DNA of 40,463 nucleotides from a virus: positions 1 through 40,463 of IMG/VR virus record IMGVR_UViG_3300037069_000773. One strand, written 5' to 3'. The first letter of the stretch is position 1; each line of letters begins with the position of its first letter. This document shows, piece by piece, positions 1 to 7,460 of the stretch. The notes below the pieces were generated by a model that saw only the letters and a program-made list of their open reading frames with translations, ran no database searches and had not been told where the DNA came from. Both the position numbers and the translations under genes were made by a program.

Positions 1-126
1 AGGAGGCCAATAGCCAAAAGCTTGAGCAGGACGGCCTGAAGGCCCTTGGCGAGCATGACCTGAAGCAACAGCAGCTTGAGGCCGACACGCAGTTGCGCCA
101 ACAGCAGATCCAGGCCGACACCGAAA
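1..126. repeat. Left copy of 126-bp terminal direct repeat
   Basis: Identical to 40335-40460. It lies inside the portal coding sequence and keeps the frame, so it marks the overlap of a circular or circularly permuted molecule rather than a functional duplication. Confidence 0.95.
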
Positions 127-326
127 CCAAGCGCTGGCAGATCGAGCAGGAACTTATCCTGAAGCGTGAACAGCTCGCGGCGGAACTCGATCTCAAGCGC
201 GAGCAGATGGCGGCTGAGTTGGCCTTGAAGCGCGAACAGGCCGTGATGAACGCCGCGATGAGCACGGATATTCCCGATGGCGGGTCTGACATCGGGAATG
301 TCGATGTCGGTGGAGAGCCGGGATGA
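1..326 (+). CDS. Portal protein, C-terminal part (gene starts at 38510)
   Basis: This is the last 108 codons of the portal gene. The first full codon is at base 3, and the frame matches the ORF beginning at 38510 once the terminal repeat is joined, giving a 716-residue protein. The segment is highly charged and rich in Gln and Glu. It contains three near-identical 11-residue units (ELILKREQLAA, ELDLKREQMAA, ELALKREQAVM), a hendecad coiled coil. It ends in a Gly/Asp-rich tail. Its stop codon overlaps the ATG of the next gene. No start codon belongs here; any ORF call starting at 93 is a fragment. Confidence 0.9.
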   Translation, partial: EANSQKLEQDGLKALGEHDLKQQQLEADTQLRQQQIQADTETKRWQIEQELILKREQLAAELDLKREQMAAELALKREQAVMNAAMSTDIPDGGSDIGNVDVGGEPG

Positions 327-586
327 GCAATGATCGCCTGAACATCCAGCGCGCCGGCCAAGCCCGCATGGAGCTTCGGGAGACTGAAGCGGCCTTCGAT
401 GCCGCGCGTCTGGATATTCTCAACGAGATCGCCCAGACCAAGGACGACGAGTCCTTGAAGCGGGAGATGCTGTTTCTTGAGGTTCGCGCCCTGGACAAAG
501 TGAGGGCTCGCTTACAGAGCACTATTTCCAATGGTGCGGTTTCAGCGCATATTGTCCAACTGACTGAGGCGGGTTTCGTCTCGTAA
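323..586 (+). CDS. Small helical protein between portal and scaffold, unknown function
   Basis: An 87-residue protein whose ATG overlaps the portal stop by four bases (ATGA). It is almost entirely predicted helix with alternating charge (residues 10-70), without Cys or membrane segments. I do not recognise the family. Its place between portal and scaffold and the overlapping start suggest co-translation with the portal and a head-assembly role, but this is inference from position only. Confidence 0.75.
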   Translation: MSNDRLNIQRAGQARMELRETEAAFDAARLDILNEIAQTKDDESLKREMLFLEVRALDKVRARLQSTISNGAVSAHIVQLTEAGFVS

Positions 587-598
587 TCAAGGTGTTTC

Positions 599-1588
599 AT
601 GTCTGAGCAAACAATCGACCAGGCTGTTGCGGAAATGGTGGCTGAAGAAGAAGCCTCCAGCGCGCCGGTCGATGCTGAGACTGTAGAGGAATCGTCCGCC
701 ACCACGGACGAGAATGTCAGCGAGGAGGAAACTCCCGGCGATGACGTTGACGGAGTCGATGAGGGCTCTGAGGAAGACGAGACGGACGAGGCCGAGGCCG
801 AAGCCGTGGAAGCTCCTCAATGGTGGGATGCGGAAGACAAGGAAGTCTTCGCCACTCTGACGCCTGAACAACAGGCGGCGGTCGCCAAGAACGAGGCGAA
901 ACGTGAGGCGGTGGTTTCCAAGTCCAAGCAGGAGGCTGCGGAGATCCGCAAGGCTGCTGAAACCAAGGTTCAGGAACTCACGTCCCTGGCCGAGGAGATC
1001 AGCCAAGCGCTCCCCAAGGCCCAACAAGCCTTCCAATCACGTTGGGAGGGGATGACGCCGGAAATGTGGCTTGAGTTGTCCAACGCGGACCCTCAGACCG
1101 CCTTCCAGCTGAAAATCCAGTATGACGCCGAGATGGCCGAACTTGAGAGCGTGCGCGTGTCTCAGGAAAAGGCGTCGAAGGTCTCGCTGGATGCGCACTA
1201 TGCAACGCAGGCTGCGAAGCTAAGGGAAATCGCCCCGATCCTGGCGAGCGATCCAGCGGTTCTAAAGGCCACTGGTGAGCATATCGTCAAGTCGGGTATT
1301 GCTCCCGAGGCCATCGCAAGTGCTACGGCGGAAGAACTGCTCATGGCTTACGAGTCCATGATGTGGCGACAAAGCCAAGCCAAGGCCAAGACGTTGGCGA
1401 GCGCCCCCAAGAACGTGACGACTCCCCCGGCCAAGACCGTCAAGCCAGTGGCGGCGGTTCAACCGGGCAACGTTCAATCGCGGGAGATCACCCAGCTTCG
1501 AAACCGTGTGCAACAGACGCACAGTCTCGATGATGAGGTCGCCCTAATGCTCGCCGAGGAGCGCGCCGGTAAACGGGCCTCCCGCTAA
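599..1588 (+). CDS. Capsid scaffolding protein
   Basis: A 329-residue protein directly before the major capsid gene. Residues 1-75 are very acidic (runs of Glu and Asp, almost no basic residues), followed by a WWDAEDKEVFATLTPEQQ segment and a long Lys/Glu/Ala-rich coiled coil (about residues 100-150), then a helical C-terminus ending in a basic AGKRASR tail. Acidic, helical proteins of this kind before the capsid gene are typical scaffolds, which guide procapsid assembly and bind coat through a basic C-terminal end. The ATG at 599 follows AAGGTG closely. The WWDAEDKEVFATLTPEQQ-type segment is common in scaffolds of SU10-like phages. Confidence 0.8.
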   Translation: MSEQTIDQAVAEMVAEEEASSAPVDAETVEESSATTDENVSEEETPGDDVDGVDEGSEEDETDEAEAEAVEAPQWWDAEDKEVFATLTPEQQAAVAKNEAKREAVVSKSKQEAAEIRKAAETKVQELTSLAEEISQALPKAQQAFQSRWEGMTPEMWLELSNADPQTAFQLKIQYDAEMAELESVRVSQEKASKVSLDAHYATQAAKLREIAPILASDPAVLKATGEHIVKSGIAPEAIASATAEELLMAYESMMWRQSQAKAKTLASAPKNVTTPPAKTVKPVAAVQPGNVQSREITQLRNRVQQTHSLDDEVALMLAEERAGKRASR

Positions 1589-1599
1589 GGACATTCATC

Positions 1600-2559
1600 A
1601 TGGCTGCCAATACCAGCACCAACACCACCCTGACCAACATCGGCAACAGGGAGGATCTCTCCGACCGCATCTATCGCGTCGCGGCGGAAGAAACCCCGTT
1701 CATGAGCAACATCGGCAAGGCTACGGCCACCGCCACCTATCATGAATGGCAGACCGAGACCCTGGCCACCCCGGACGCCACCAACGCGGCCCTGGAAGGC
1801 AACCAGAACGCCAACAACAACAGCGCGCCGAACCTGACGACCCGGATCGGCAATTACACGCAGATCTTCACCAAGGTCGGTGAAGTGTCGGGCACCCAGC
1901 AAGCGGTCAAGTCGGCCGGCAACTCTGGCTCCCTGGCGCGTCAAAAGCTGCTGAAGGGCATCGAGCTGAAGCGTGACATGGAAGCGCGCTTCATCGGCAA
2001 CTATGCGAGCAACACCCAGTCGGGCGCTACGCCTCGCCGCGCCGCTGGCGCTCTGGCCTGGCTGACCTCCAACGTCTCGCGTGGAGCCACCGGCACCTCG
2101 GGCGGCTTCTCGGGCGGCGTGGTGGCTGCGGCTGGCCCCGGCACCCAGCGGACCTTCACCGAAACCCTGCTCAAGGCCGTCCTGGCTACCGGCTTCAGCA
2201 ACGGTGCTCGTCCGTCGCAAGCCTATATGGGTCCGACCAACAAGCAGCAGTTCTCGGCGTTCACCGGCATTGCCGATATCCGCGTCAGTGCGGACGGCAA
2301 CTCGATGGCCTCGATTGTCGGCGCTGCTGACGTCTACGTGTCGGACTTCGGCAACCTGACGCTGATTCCGCACCCGTATGGCCTGACCCGCGACTGCCTG
2401 CTGATCGACCCGCGCTTCTGGGCGGTGGCGACCCTGCGTCCCATCGAATCCGAAGCCCTGGCCAAGACCGGCGACTCTGACGAATTCCAGATCGTTGGGG
2501 AGGCAACTTTGGAGGCCCGCAACGAAAAGTCGAGTGGCGTAGTCGCCGACCTCTCGTAG
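1600..2559 (+). CDS. Major capsid protein, SU10/DUF5309 family
   Basis: A 319-residue HK97-fold-type coat protein. The N-terminus (NREDLSDRIYRVAAEETPFM, residues 16-35) is characteristic of the DUF5309 (SU10 major capsid) family: the opening helix is followed by a segment about keeping the tested sample positions in the E-loop. A Gly/Ala-rich insert lies at about 155-180. The C-terminus runs DEFQIVGEATLEARNEKS, also typical of the family. AAGGA lies a few bases before the ATG. It forms the icosahedral shell and should be the most abundant product; a stable hairpin lies just after its stop. Confidence 0.9.
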   Translation: MAANTSTNTTLTNIGNREDLSDRIYRVAAEETPFMSNIGKATATATYHEWQTETLATPDATNAALEGNQNANNNSAPNLTTRIGNYTQIFTKVGEVSGTQQAVKSAGNSGSLARQKLLKGIELKRDMEARFIGNYASNTQSGATPRRAAGALAWLTSNVSRGATGTSGGFSGGVVAAAGPGTQRTFTETLLKAVLATGFSNGARPSQAYMGPTNKQQFSAFTGIADIRVSADGNSMASIVGAADVYVSDFGNLTLIPHPYGLTRDCLLIDPRFWAVATLRPIESEALAKTGDSDEFQIVGEATLEARNEKSSGVVADLS

Positions 2560-2567
2560 GTTGTATA

Positions 2568-2597
2568 GGGGGTGATCTCTAAATCGGGATCGCCCCC
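2568..2597 (+). other. RNA hairpin after the capsid gene
   Basis: A 10-bp stem (GGGGGTGATC with GATCGCCCCC, one T-G pair) around a 10-base loop. It has no following T run, so it is more likely a 3'-end stabiliser or partial terminator of the capsid message than a full terminator. Confidence 0.45.
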
Positions 2598-2614
2598 GCA
2601 TCCCCTGGATCGAA

Positions 2615-3118
2615 ATGGCAGAACAAAGAGTTAAACGAGCCTACAACCGCAAGGCCAAGGAGGCCGTTATGACCAACCCGAACCAACCCACCGCCAAGCC
2701 TGGCGGAAACTACGTCGGCGGCAATGCCGAGGGCGAGCAGAAGCACAACTACGACGCTGGCGCTGAGCCTGTCGTGGCCCATCCTGAGCCCCGTGTGGCC
2801 CCGGAACCCAAGGTCAACACCAACATCGCGGAAGACATCCGCAAGGGCGCTGAAGCCCCTAACGCCGTCGTGGAAAAAGCCGTGAAAGAAGAACCCGCCA
2901 AGCCGGAACGCAAGTTCGCCAAGCAGGTCGAGTACGGCACTGTTCATGACCCGATGGTCAAGGCTCGCGTGACCAAGAAGGGCGCGGACAAGATCAGCAC
3001 CGGGCGTCATGAACCGGGCCTGGGCGACGAGTATTTCGCGGCCGGTGAGATCATCGACGTCCTGAAAACGACCGCTGACGACCTGGAAGACCGTGGCTTC
3101 GTGGAGATCCAGGACTAA
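2615..3118 (+). CDS. Probable head protein with disordered N-terminus, unknown function
   Basis: A 167-residue protein. Residues 1-100 are rich in Pro, Lys, Glu and Asn and look disordered; residues 100-167 look folded (KQVEYGTVHDPMVKARVTKK and then GDEYFAAGEIIDVLKTTADD). A second ATG at codon 19 (2669) has AAGGAGG a few bases before it and could be the true start, giving 149 residues. The gene sits between coat and adaptor genes, where head-completion or decoration proteins are found. I cannot assign a family. Its stop overlaps the next ATG (TAATG). Confidence 0.75.
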   Translation: MAEQRVKRAYNRKAKEAVMTNPNQPTAKPGGNYVGGNAEGEQKHNYDAGAEPVVAHPEPRVAPEPKVNTNIAEDIRKGAEAPNAVVEKAVKEEPAKPERKFAKQVEYGTVHDPMVKARVTKKGADKISTGRHEPGLGDEYFAAGEIIDVLKTTADDLEDRGFVEIQD

Positions 3119-3462
3119 TGGATCACTGGTTCTCCTCGCCTACGGGCATTCATAAGTTCTGGAAGGACAACGACGACGGCTCCCATACCGTCGTTCAGTC
3201 CCAAAAGACCGATGGGATGCTGGAAACCAACAAGGCGATGGCCACTCATAATGATGGCTACTCGGAGAGCCGAGAGTTTAGGCGTGTGGCGTCCATCCCT
3301 CTTATCCTCGTTGCCAAGTGGCTTCAGGAGGAGGGATGGGACGCTTTCAATCCTGACCACGCCCACAAACTAGCTGAAAAGCTGAACTCTTCGGAGTATG
3401 CTTACCTACGAACGGACCACGGGCAACGCCTTGGCGTTCTACAGGATGGCGGGTTCAGGTAA
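3118..3462 (+). CDS. Conserved head-region protein, unknown function
   Basis: A 114-residue protein starting with an ATG that shares one base with the preceding TAA, and ending in the same way with the next gene. It is aromatic-rich (Trp at 3, 15, 68 and 75) with no membrane segment, and reads as a small globular protein. The position between coat and adaptor genes suggests a head-tail joining or head-completion role; I do not recognise the family. Confidence 0.75.
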   Translation: MDHWFSSPTGIHKFWKDNDDGSHTVVQSQKTDGMLETNKAMATHNDGYSESREFRRVASIPLILVAKWLQEEGWDAFNPDHAHKLAEKLNSSEYAYLRTDHGQRLGVLQDGGFR

Positions 3463-4067
3463 TGGCGCTTTCGACCTATCCAGGCATTCAGGCGGCGATT
3501 GCGTCGCTCCTGAATAGGCAAGACCTTACCGCTTACATTCCCGACTGGATCACCATGTGTGAGGCTGAGCTTAACACCAAGCTCACCGGCCGGCAGATGA
3601 CGTGTCGCCAGACGATCAACATCACGTCGGACACCTATCCGCTTCCGTGCGATTTCGGAGGCGTTATCTCGTTTGGGCTCAACACCACGTCGGGCTACAA
3701 GCTTGAATATGTCCCGGTCGATGCACTGGACACGGCCTATTACGCCCCCGCCCAGCCCTGCACCTATTCCATCGCCGGAAGCAACTTCGTGTTCTCGCCA
3801 AGCCCGAATGACACTTACGGCGCGATCCTGCGCTATCGCAAGCTCCTGCCGAAGCTCTCCGAGAACGGGGAAAACTGGCTGCTGAGCCGCTATCCGAATG
3901 CATATCTGTACGGCTCTGCCATTCACTCGGCTCCGTTCCTGATGGATGACCAGCGCATCGGCATGTGGCAGGCCAAGTTCGACCAGATCGTTGGCGACAT
4001 CAACGAGGAGTCTCGGCGGGAAAGCCAAGGCGCTCGACTTCAAACCCGCTCCGGAGTGTGCGCCTGA
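3462..4067 (+). CDS. Phage adaptor (head-tail connector) protein
   Basis: A 201-residue protein. It begins with a helical segment (TYPGIQAAIASLLNRQDLTA, residues 4-23) followed by a stretch describing a small beta domain (ITSDTYPLPCDFGGVIS) and later LLSRYPNAYLYGSAIHSAPF, which strongly resembles phage adaptor/Gp6-like connectors such as those of SU10-like phages. This protein would form the ring between portal and tail nozzle. The gene shares one base with each neighbour (TAATG at the start, TGATG at the end), so translation is probably coupled. Confidence 0.75.
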   Translation: MALSTYPGIQAAIASLLNRQDLTAYIPDWITMCEAELNTKLTGRQMTCRQTINITSDTYPLPCDFGGVISFGLNTTSGYKLEYVPVDALDTAYYAPAQPCTYSIAGSNFVFSPSPNDTYGAILRYRKLLPKLSENGENWLLSRYPNAYLYGSAIHSAPFLMDDQRIGMWQAKFDQIVGDINEESRRESQGARLQTRSGVCA

Positions 4068-4591
4068 TGGGTACGACCACGAACTACGGCTGGGAGTATC
4101 CCGACGTCGGCTCCGATGTCGATACGTGGGGGGGCATCGCCAACACCCTCTATGTCGCCGTTGATGCGCAGATGTTCGCCAAGGCCAACCTGGCGGGCGC
4201 TGCCTATACCGGTGAGGTTCGGCTGTCCTACACGCCCACAAGCCTCAACAGCGACTCAGCGGGCTTCCGTGGGGCTCCCTCGGCCACGGTGAGCGTGGAC
4301 TACACCCTTGTCATGGATGATGCGGGACGCTCCAAGATCCATGGTTCAGCTACGCCCCATGCCTGGACGATTCCCCCCAATAGCTCGGTGGCCTTCCCGA
4401 TTGGAACGGTTGTTGTCCTGCGGGTTCCAAATGGCATGGGGGCTATCACGGTCACTCGGGGGGCTGGGGTTGCCTTGCGGCTAGGGGGCAATGCCACGGA
4501 TGGAAACAGGACGCTGGCGGCTAACGGCTTTGCCTCGGTGTTCAAGGAAGCGGCTGATAGTTGGGTGATCCAGGGAACGGGAGTTTCCTGA
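4067..4591 (+). CDS. Tail fibre/appendage-like protein
   Basis: A 174-residue protein. The ATG at 4067 overlaps the preceding TGA by one base and is preferred over an upstream in-frame start at 3965 that would overlap the adaptor by 100 bases. It opens with TTTNYGWEYPDVGSDVDTWG, an N-terminal motif seen in phage tail-fibre proteins, and continues as a beta-rich Gly/Ala/Thr domain ending VFKEAADSWVIQGTGVS, like a fibre trimer tip or capsid-fibre domain. Probably a virion surface protein attached near the tail. Confidence 0.65.
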   Translation: MGTTTNYGWEYPDVGSDVDTWGGIANTLYVAVDAQMFAKANLAGAAYTGEVRLSYTPTSLNSDSAGFRGAPSATVSVDYTLVMDDAGRSKIHGSATPHAWTIPPNSSVAFPIGTVVVLRVPNGMGAITVTRGAGVALRLGGNATDGNRTLAANGFASVFKEAADSWVIQGTGVS

Positions 4592-4917
4592 TGACCGGCG
4601 CTGTCGTGGTCGCGTCCATGTACGAGATCCTCAACGCCTCCGCCTCGCCTAGCTCCGCAACCGGTGGGCCGGGCCTTAGCCCGCAGATCACCAACAGCGT
4701 GACTGTAACCGCCCATGGGGGGAGCGGAAGCTATACCTACGCCTGGGCCTATACCTCCGGCGACACCTTCAATGTGACGAGCCCGACAAGCGCCACGACG
4801 ACCTTTAGCAAGGGCGGGGCGACTGGGATGTACAACGGCGTCCAGACCTGCACGGTGACGGACGCGGCGGGGTTCTCCGTTCCTGTCGCGGTGAATGTTC
4901 AGGTAGAGCTGTCCTGA
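4591..4917 (+). CDS. Ig-like (PKD-type) virion protein
   Basis: A 108-residue protein starting at an ATG that overlaps the previous TGA by one base (an upstream in-frame start at 4561 would overlap further). Residues 15-108 form one immunoglobulin-like beta-sandwich: VTAHGGSGSYTYAWAYTSGD then TTFSKGGATG and CTVTDAAGFSVPVAVNVQV, the usual PKD/Ig strand pattern. Such domains decorate phage tails or heads and help surface attachment. It lies between a fibre-like gene and the nozzle gene. Confidence 0.7.
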   Translation: MTGAVVVASMYEILNASASPSSATGGPGLSPQITNSVTVTAHGGSGSYTYAWAYTSGDTFNVTSPTSATTTFSKGGATGMYNGVQTCTVTDAAGFSVPVAVNVQVELS

Positions 4918-6386
4918 TGGCGTATTTCACGGTCGATATCCCACCGGGGGTTTACGCGAATGGCACGCCTTATCAGGCTGCTGGCCGTTACAATGGGGCG
5001 AACCTCTGGCGTTGGTTCTCCGGCGAGTCCCGTCCTGTGGGGGGTTGGGTTGAGCGCTCGACCACGACCCTGAGCGGCAAGGCCCGCGCCATCCTGACCT
5101 GGCGGGATAATTCCAACAACTCGTGGGCTGGGATTGGCACCCATACCAACCTCTATGTGATGACCAAGAGCGGCGATGTCTCGGACATCACGCCGGTTGT
5201 CTACGTTCCGGGCAGGCCCGACGCGATCACGGGCGGGGGCTATGGTTCTGGAACCTATGGTTCTGGAACCTACGGAGCCTCGGTTCCTTCCTCGGACGTG
5301 ATTGACGCCACGGTGTGGACTCTGGACACCTGGGGCGAGAACCTTGTGGGCTGCACGCCCGATGACCAGAGGATCTACGAGTGGGTTCCTGACACCGCGT
5401 TTCCCGCTGTTCAGATCACCGGCTCCCCCCTGGCTCGGGCTGTTGTTGTGACCGAGGAGCGGATCATGATGGCGCTGGGGGCCGATGGTAATCCTCGGTT
5501 GGTGAGAAACTCCGACCAGCAGGACAACACCACCTGGACCCCGACGACGACCAACTACGCGCGGGATTTCACGCTCCAGACCGTTGGCCGGCTGATGTGC
5601 GGCAAGAAGGTCAATGGGGGCACGCTCCTGATGACCGACGTGGACGCATGGCTGGCGACCTTCCTGGGGTTCCCCCTGGTCTACGGCTACAACAAGGTCG
5701 GCTCTGGCTGCGGGATCATCTCTCAGCAGGCTATCGCCGTGACCGAGTCGCAAGCGGTGTGGATGAGCCAGAACGGGTTCTGGATCTATAACGGCTATAC
5801 CCAGCCCCTCGATTGCGAGGTGCATGACTATGTGTTCTCCGACCTGAACTTTGACCAGGCGTCGAAGATCTATGCGGTGCATGTCTCTGCGTTCGGTGAG
5901 GTCTGGTGGTTTTATCCGTCTTCCGAATCCATCGAGATCGACCGATATCTAATCTGGAACTATCGAGAAAACCATTGGTCGCTTGGTCAGGTTGTCCGGC
6001 TGTGCGGGACTGACAAGGGCGTCTTCAACTACCCCCTGATGGTCGATAACGGCGGGCAGGTCTGGGACCATGAAAATGGTTTCGATCATGACGGGATCAA
6101 TCCTCTCGCCACCACCGGGCCAATCCAAATTGGGAACGGTGATCAGATCATCCATGTCCGCAAGATCGTTCCAGACGAGAGAAGCCTGGGCCAGGTCACG
6201 GTGAGCTTTGCGACCAAGTTCTATCCGATGGGCTCCAACACCTCATATGGCCCCTATTCCCTGACGGAAAACACCGATGCTCGGTTTACGGCGCGGCAGG
6301 TCCAGTTGACCTATACCGGGGAAGACGGCGAGGATTTCCGGGTTGGCAACTTCCGGATTGAGGGTGTGCCGGGCGGTCTTCGATGA
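4917..6386 (+). CDS. Tail nozzle / packaged-DNA stabilisation-type protein
   Basis: A 489-residue protein. The opening TVDIPPGVYANGTPYQAAGRYNG region followed by W-RWFSGESRPVGGW is typical of the large nozzle or gp10-like stabilisation proteins of short-tailed phages. The body has repeated blade-like segments (VWMSQNGFWIYNG, EVWWFYPSS, YLIWNYRENHWSLG), consistent with a beta-propeller. A short tandem repeat encodes YGSGTYGSGTYGAS (about residues 108-121). It would close the portal channel and carry tail appendages. The start shares one base with the preceding TGA; the stop overlaps the next ATG. Confidence 0.7.
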   Translation: MAYFTVDIPPGVYANGTPYQAAGRYNGANLWRWFSGESRPVGGWVERSTTTLSGKARAILTWRDNSNNSWAGIGTHTNLYVMTKSGDVSDITPVVYVPGRPDAITGGGYGSGTYGSGTYGASVPSSDVIDATVWTLDTWGENLVGCTPDDQRIYEWVPDTAFPAVQITGSPLARAVVVTEERIMMALGADGNPRLVRNSDQQDNTTWTPTTTNYARDFTLQTVGRLMCGKKVNGGTLLMTDVDAWLATFLGFPLVYGYNKVGSGCGIISQQAIAVTESQAVWMSQNGFWIYNGYTQPLDCEVHDYVFSDLNFDQASKIYAVHVSAFGEVWWFYPSSESIEIDRYLIWNYRENHWSLGQVVRLCGTDKGVFNYPLMVDNGGQVWDHENGFDHDGINPLATTGPIQIGNGDQIIHVRKIVPDERSLGQVTVSFATKFYPMGSNTSYGPYSLTENTDARFTARQVQLTYTGEDGEDFRVGNFRIEGVPGGLR

Positions 6387-6589
6387 GTTCGCCCAAGCCC
6401 CCCCCTCAATATGACCAGAAGGACCAGACCGAGGTTCGCCGGCAACTCGACGCGGCTGACAGGCAGAACGTCAAGATCGGAACGGACATCGAGTTCGTCA
6501 ACAACCGCCTGATCATGACCTCGCCGGATGGAACACGATGGAGTCTGACCGTATCAAACGCGGGCGCATCAGTCTGGACCGCGCTCTAG
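6383..6589 (+). CDS. Small tail-region protein, unknown function
   Basis: A 68-residue protein with ATGA overlap to the nozzle gene. It has a Pro-rich start (SPKPPPQYDQKDQTE), a helical segment and a C-terminal beta hairpin (NRLIMTSPDGTRWSLTVSNAG). Its last 52 bases overlap the next gene in another frame, an unusually long overlap for this genome. I do not recognise a family; probably a minor virion protein. Confidence 0.65.
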   Translation: MSSPKPPPQYDQKDQTEVRRQLDAADRQNVKIGTDIEFVNNRLIMTSPDGTRWSLTVSNAGASVWTAL

Positions 6590-6909
6590 CCTATCTGGAA
6601 GAGGCCAGGAAGGTCTCTGACGCAGAGCCTCTTGAGGAAGTCGTTCGCAGGATCAATCGCGGTTTCGCTCATCTATGGCTGGGCGATGACTGCGTAGGGG
6701 TGACAGAGTTCACGCCCATGAGCCTTCATATCTGGCTTGCTGGTGGAGACCTGAAGGAACTGCTTGACATGCTTCCGGACGTCGAGAGCTTTGCTAGATT
6801 TCATGGCGTCAACCGTGTAGAGTTCGGAGGCCGCAAGGGCTGGTTTCGCCTGTTCAAGCGGTATGGTTACGTCCAAGAGGGCGACGAGATGGTCAAGGTG
6901 CTTTCATGA
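6538..6909 (+). CDS. GNAT-fold-like phage protein
   Basis: A 123-residue protein. Its pattern (SLDRALAYLEEARKVSD, HLWLGDDCVGVTEFTP, GGDLKELLDMLPDVESFARF, GVNRVEFGGRKGWFRLFKRY) resembles phage GNAT-like domains that lack a clear acetyl-CoA motif. Function is unknown; relatives tend to lie in virion gene clusters. The only upstream start candidate is the ATG at 6538, so the long overlap with the previous gene appears real. Its stop overlaps the ATG of the following gene. Confidence 0.65.
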   Translation: MESDRIKRGRISLDRALAYLEEARKVSDAEPLEEVVRRINRGFAHLWLGDDCVGVTEFTPMSLHIWLAGGDLKELLDMLPDVESFARFHGVNRVEFGGRKGWFRLFKRYGYVQEGDEMVKVLS

Positions 6910-7457
6910 GCAAGAAGTCTAAAACCACCCAGACCGCGACCATCGATCCCTATACGCAGGGCGCTCAGCGCTCGAACTACGAAACGGCTGTCCAGAAGTT
7001 CGGTGGGGCGACTTATAATCCTCTGGGTGCGGAAGATATCTCCCGCTACATGAACCCGTTCCAGCAGGACGTGATCGATGCGTCCCTGAACACCCTGAAC
7101 GATCAGGAAAAGCGCACGCTGAACGGCAACAACGACGCGGCTATTCGTGCCGGGGCCTTTGGGGGTTCCGGCTCGGCTGTGCAGAACGCCCTGACCCAGG
7201 GCGAGTACGACAAGAACCGTGGGTCTCTGGTGGCCGGCCTCAATGCGACCAACTACGGTCAGGCGGTCAACACGGCGCAGAGCGAAAACACCGCTCAAAA
7301 CAACTTCCCGCTGCTCATCCAGCAGCTTCTTAACGGAACGGTTGCGGGGCTGACCCCGAACGTCACGCAAACCAACGTGACCAAGAAGCCGTTCGACATC
7401 CTGAACTTCCTGGGAACCAACGCGCAATTGGCCGGCAACGCCTTGGGCGGGGCCTAG
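6906..7457 (+). CDS. Internal virion / ejection-associated protein
   Basis: A 183-residue protein. The segments SRYMNPFQQDVIDASLNTLND (residues about 40-60) and the Gly/Ala/Asn-rich region IRAGAFGGSGSAVQNALTQ are common in short proteins encoded just before ejection proteins in short-tailed phages. Low aromatic content and many Asn, Gln and Ala suggest a helical, flexible protein. It leads the block of three ejection-type genes; a role in DNA delivery is inferred from this context. Confidence 0.65.
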   Translation: MSKKSKTTQTATIDPYTQGAQRSNYETAVQKFGGATYNPLGAEDISRYMNPFQQDVIDASLNTLNDQEKRTLNGNNDAAIRAGAFGGSGSAVQNALTQGEYDKNRGSLVAGLNATNYGQAVNTAQSENTAQNNFPLLIQQLLNGTVAGLTPNVTQTNVTKKPFDILNFLGTNAQLAGNALGGA

Positions 7458-7460
7458 AAC

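Noticed and set aside
1585-2601. Minus-strand ORF of 338 codons opposite the capsid gene
   Set aside because: Shadow frame of the major capsid gene.
4899-5882. Minus-strand ORF of 327 codons opposite the nozzle gene
   Set aside because: Shadow frame; no start signal or family likeness.
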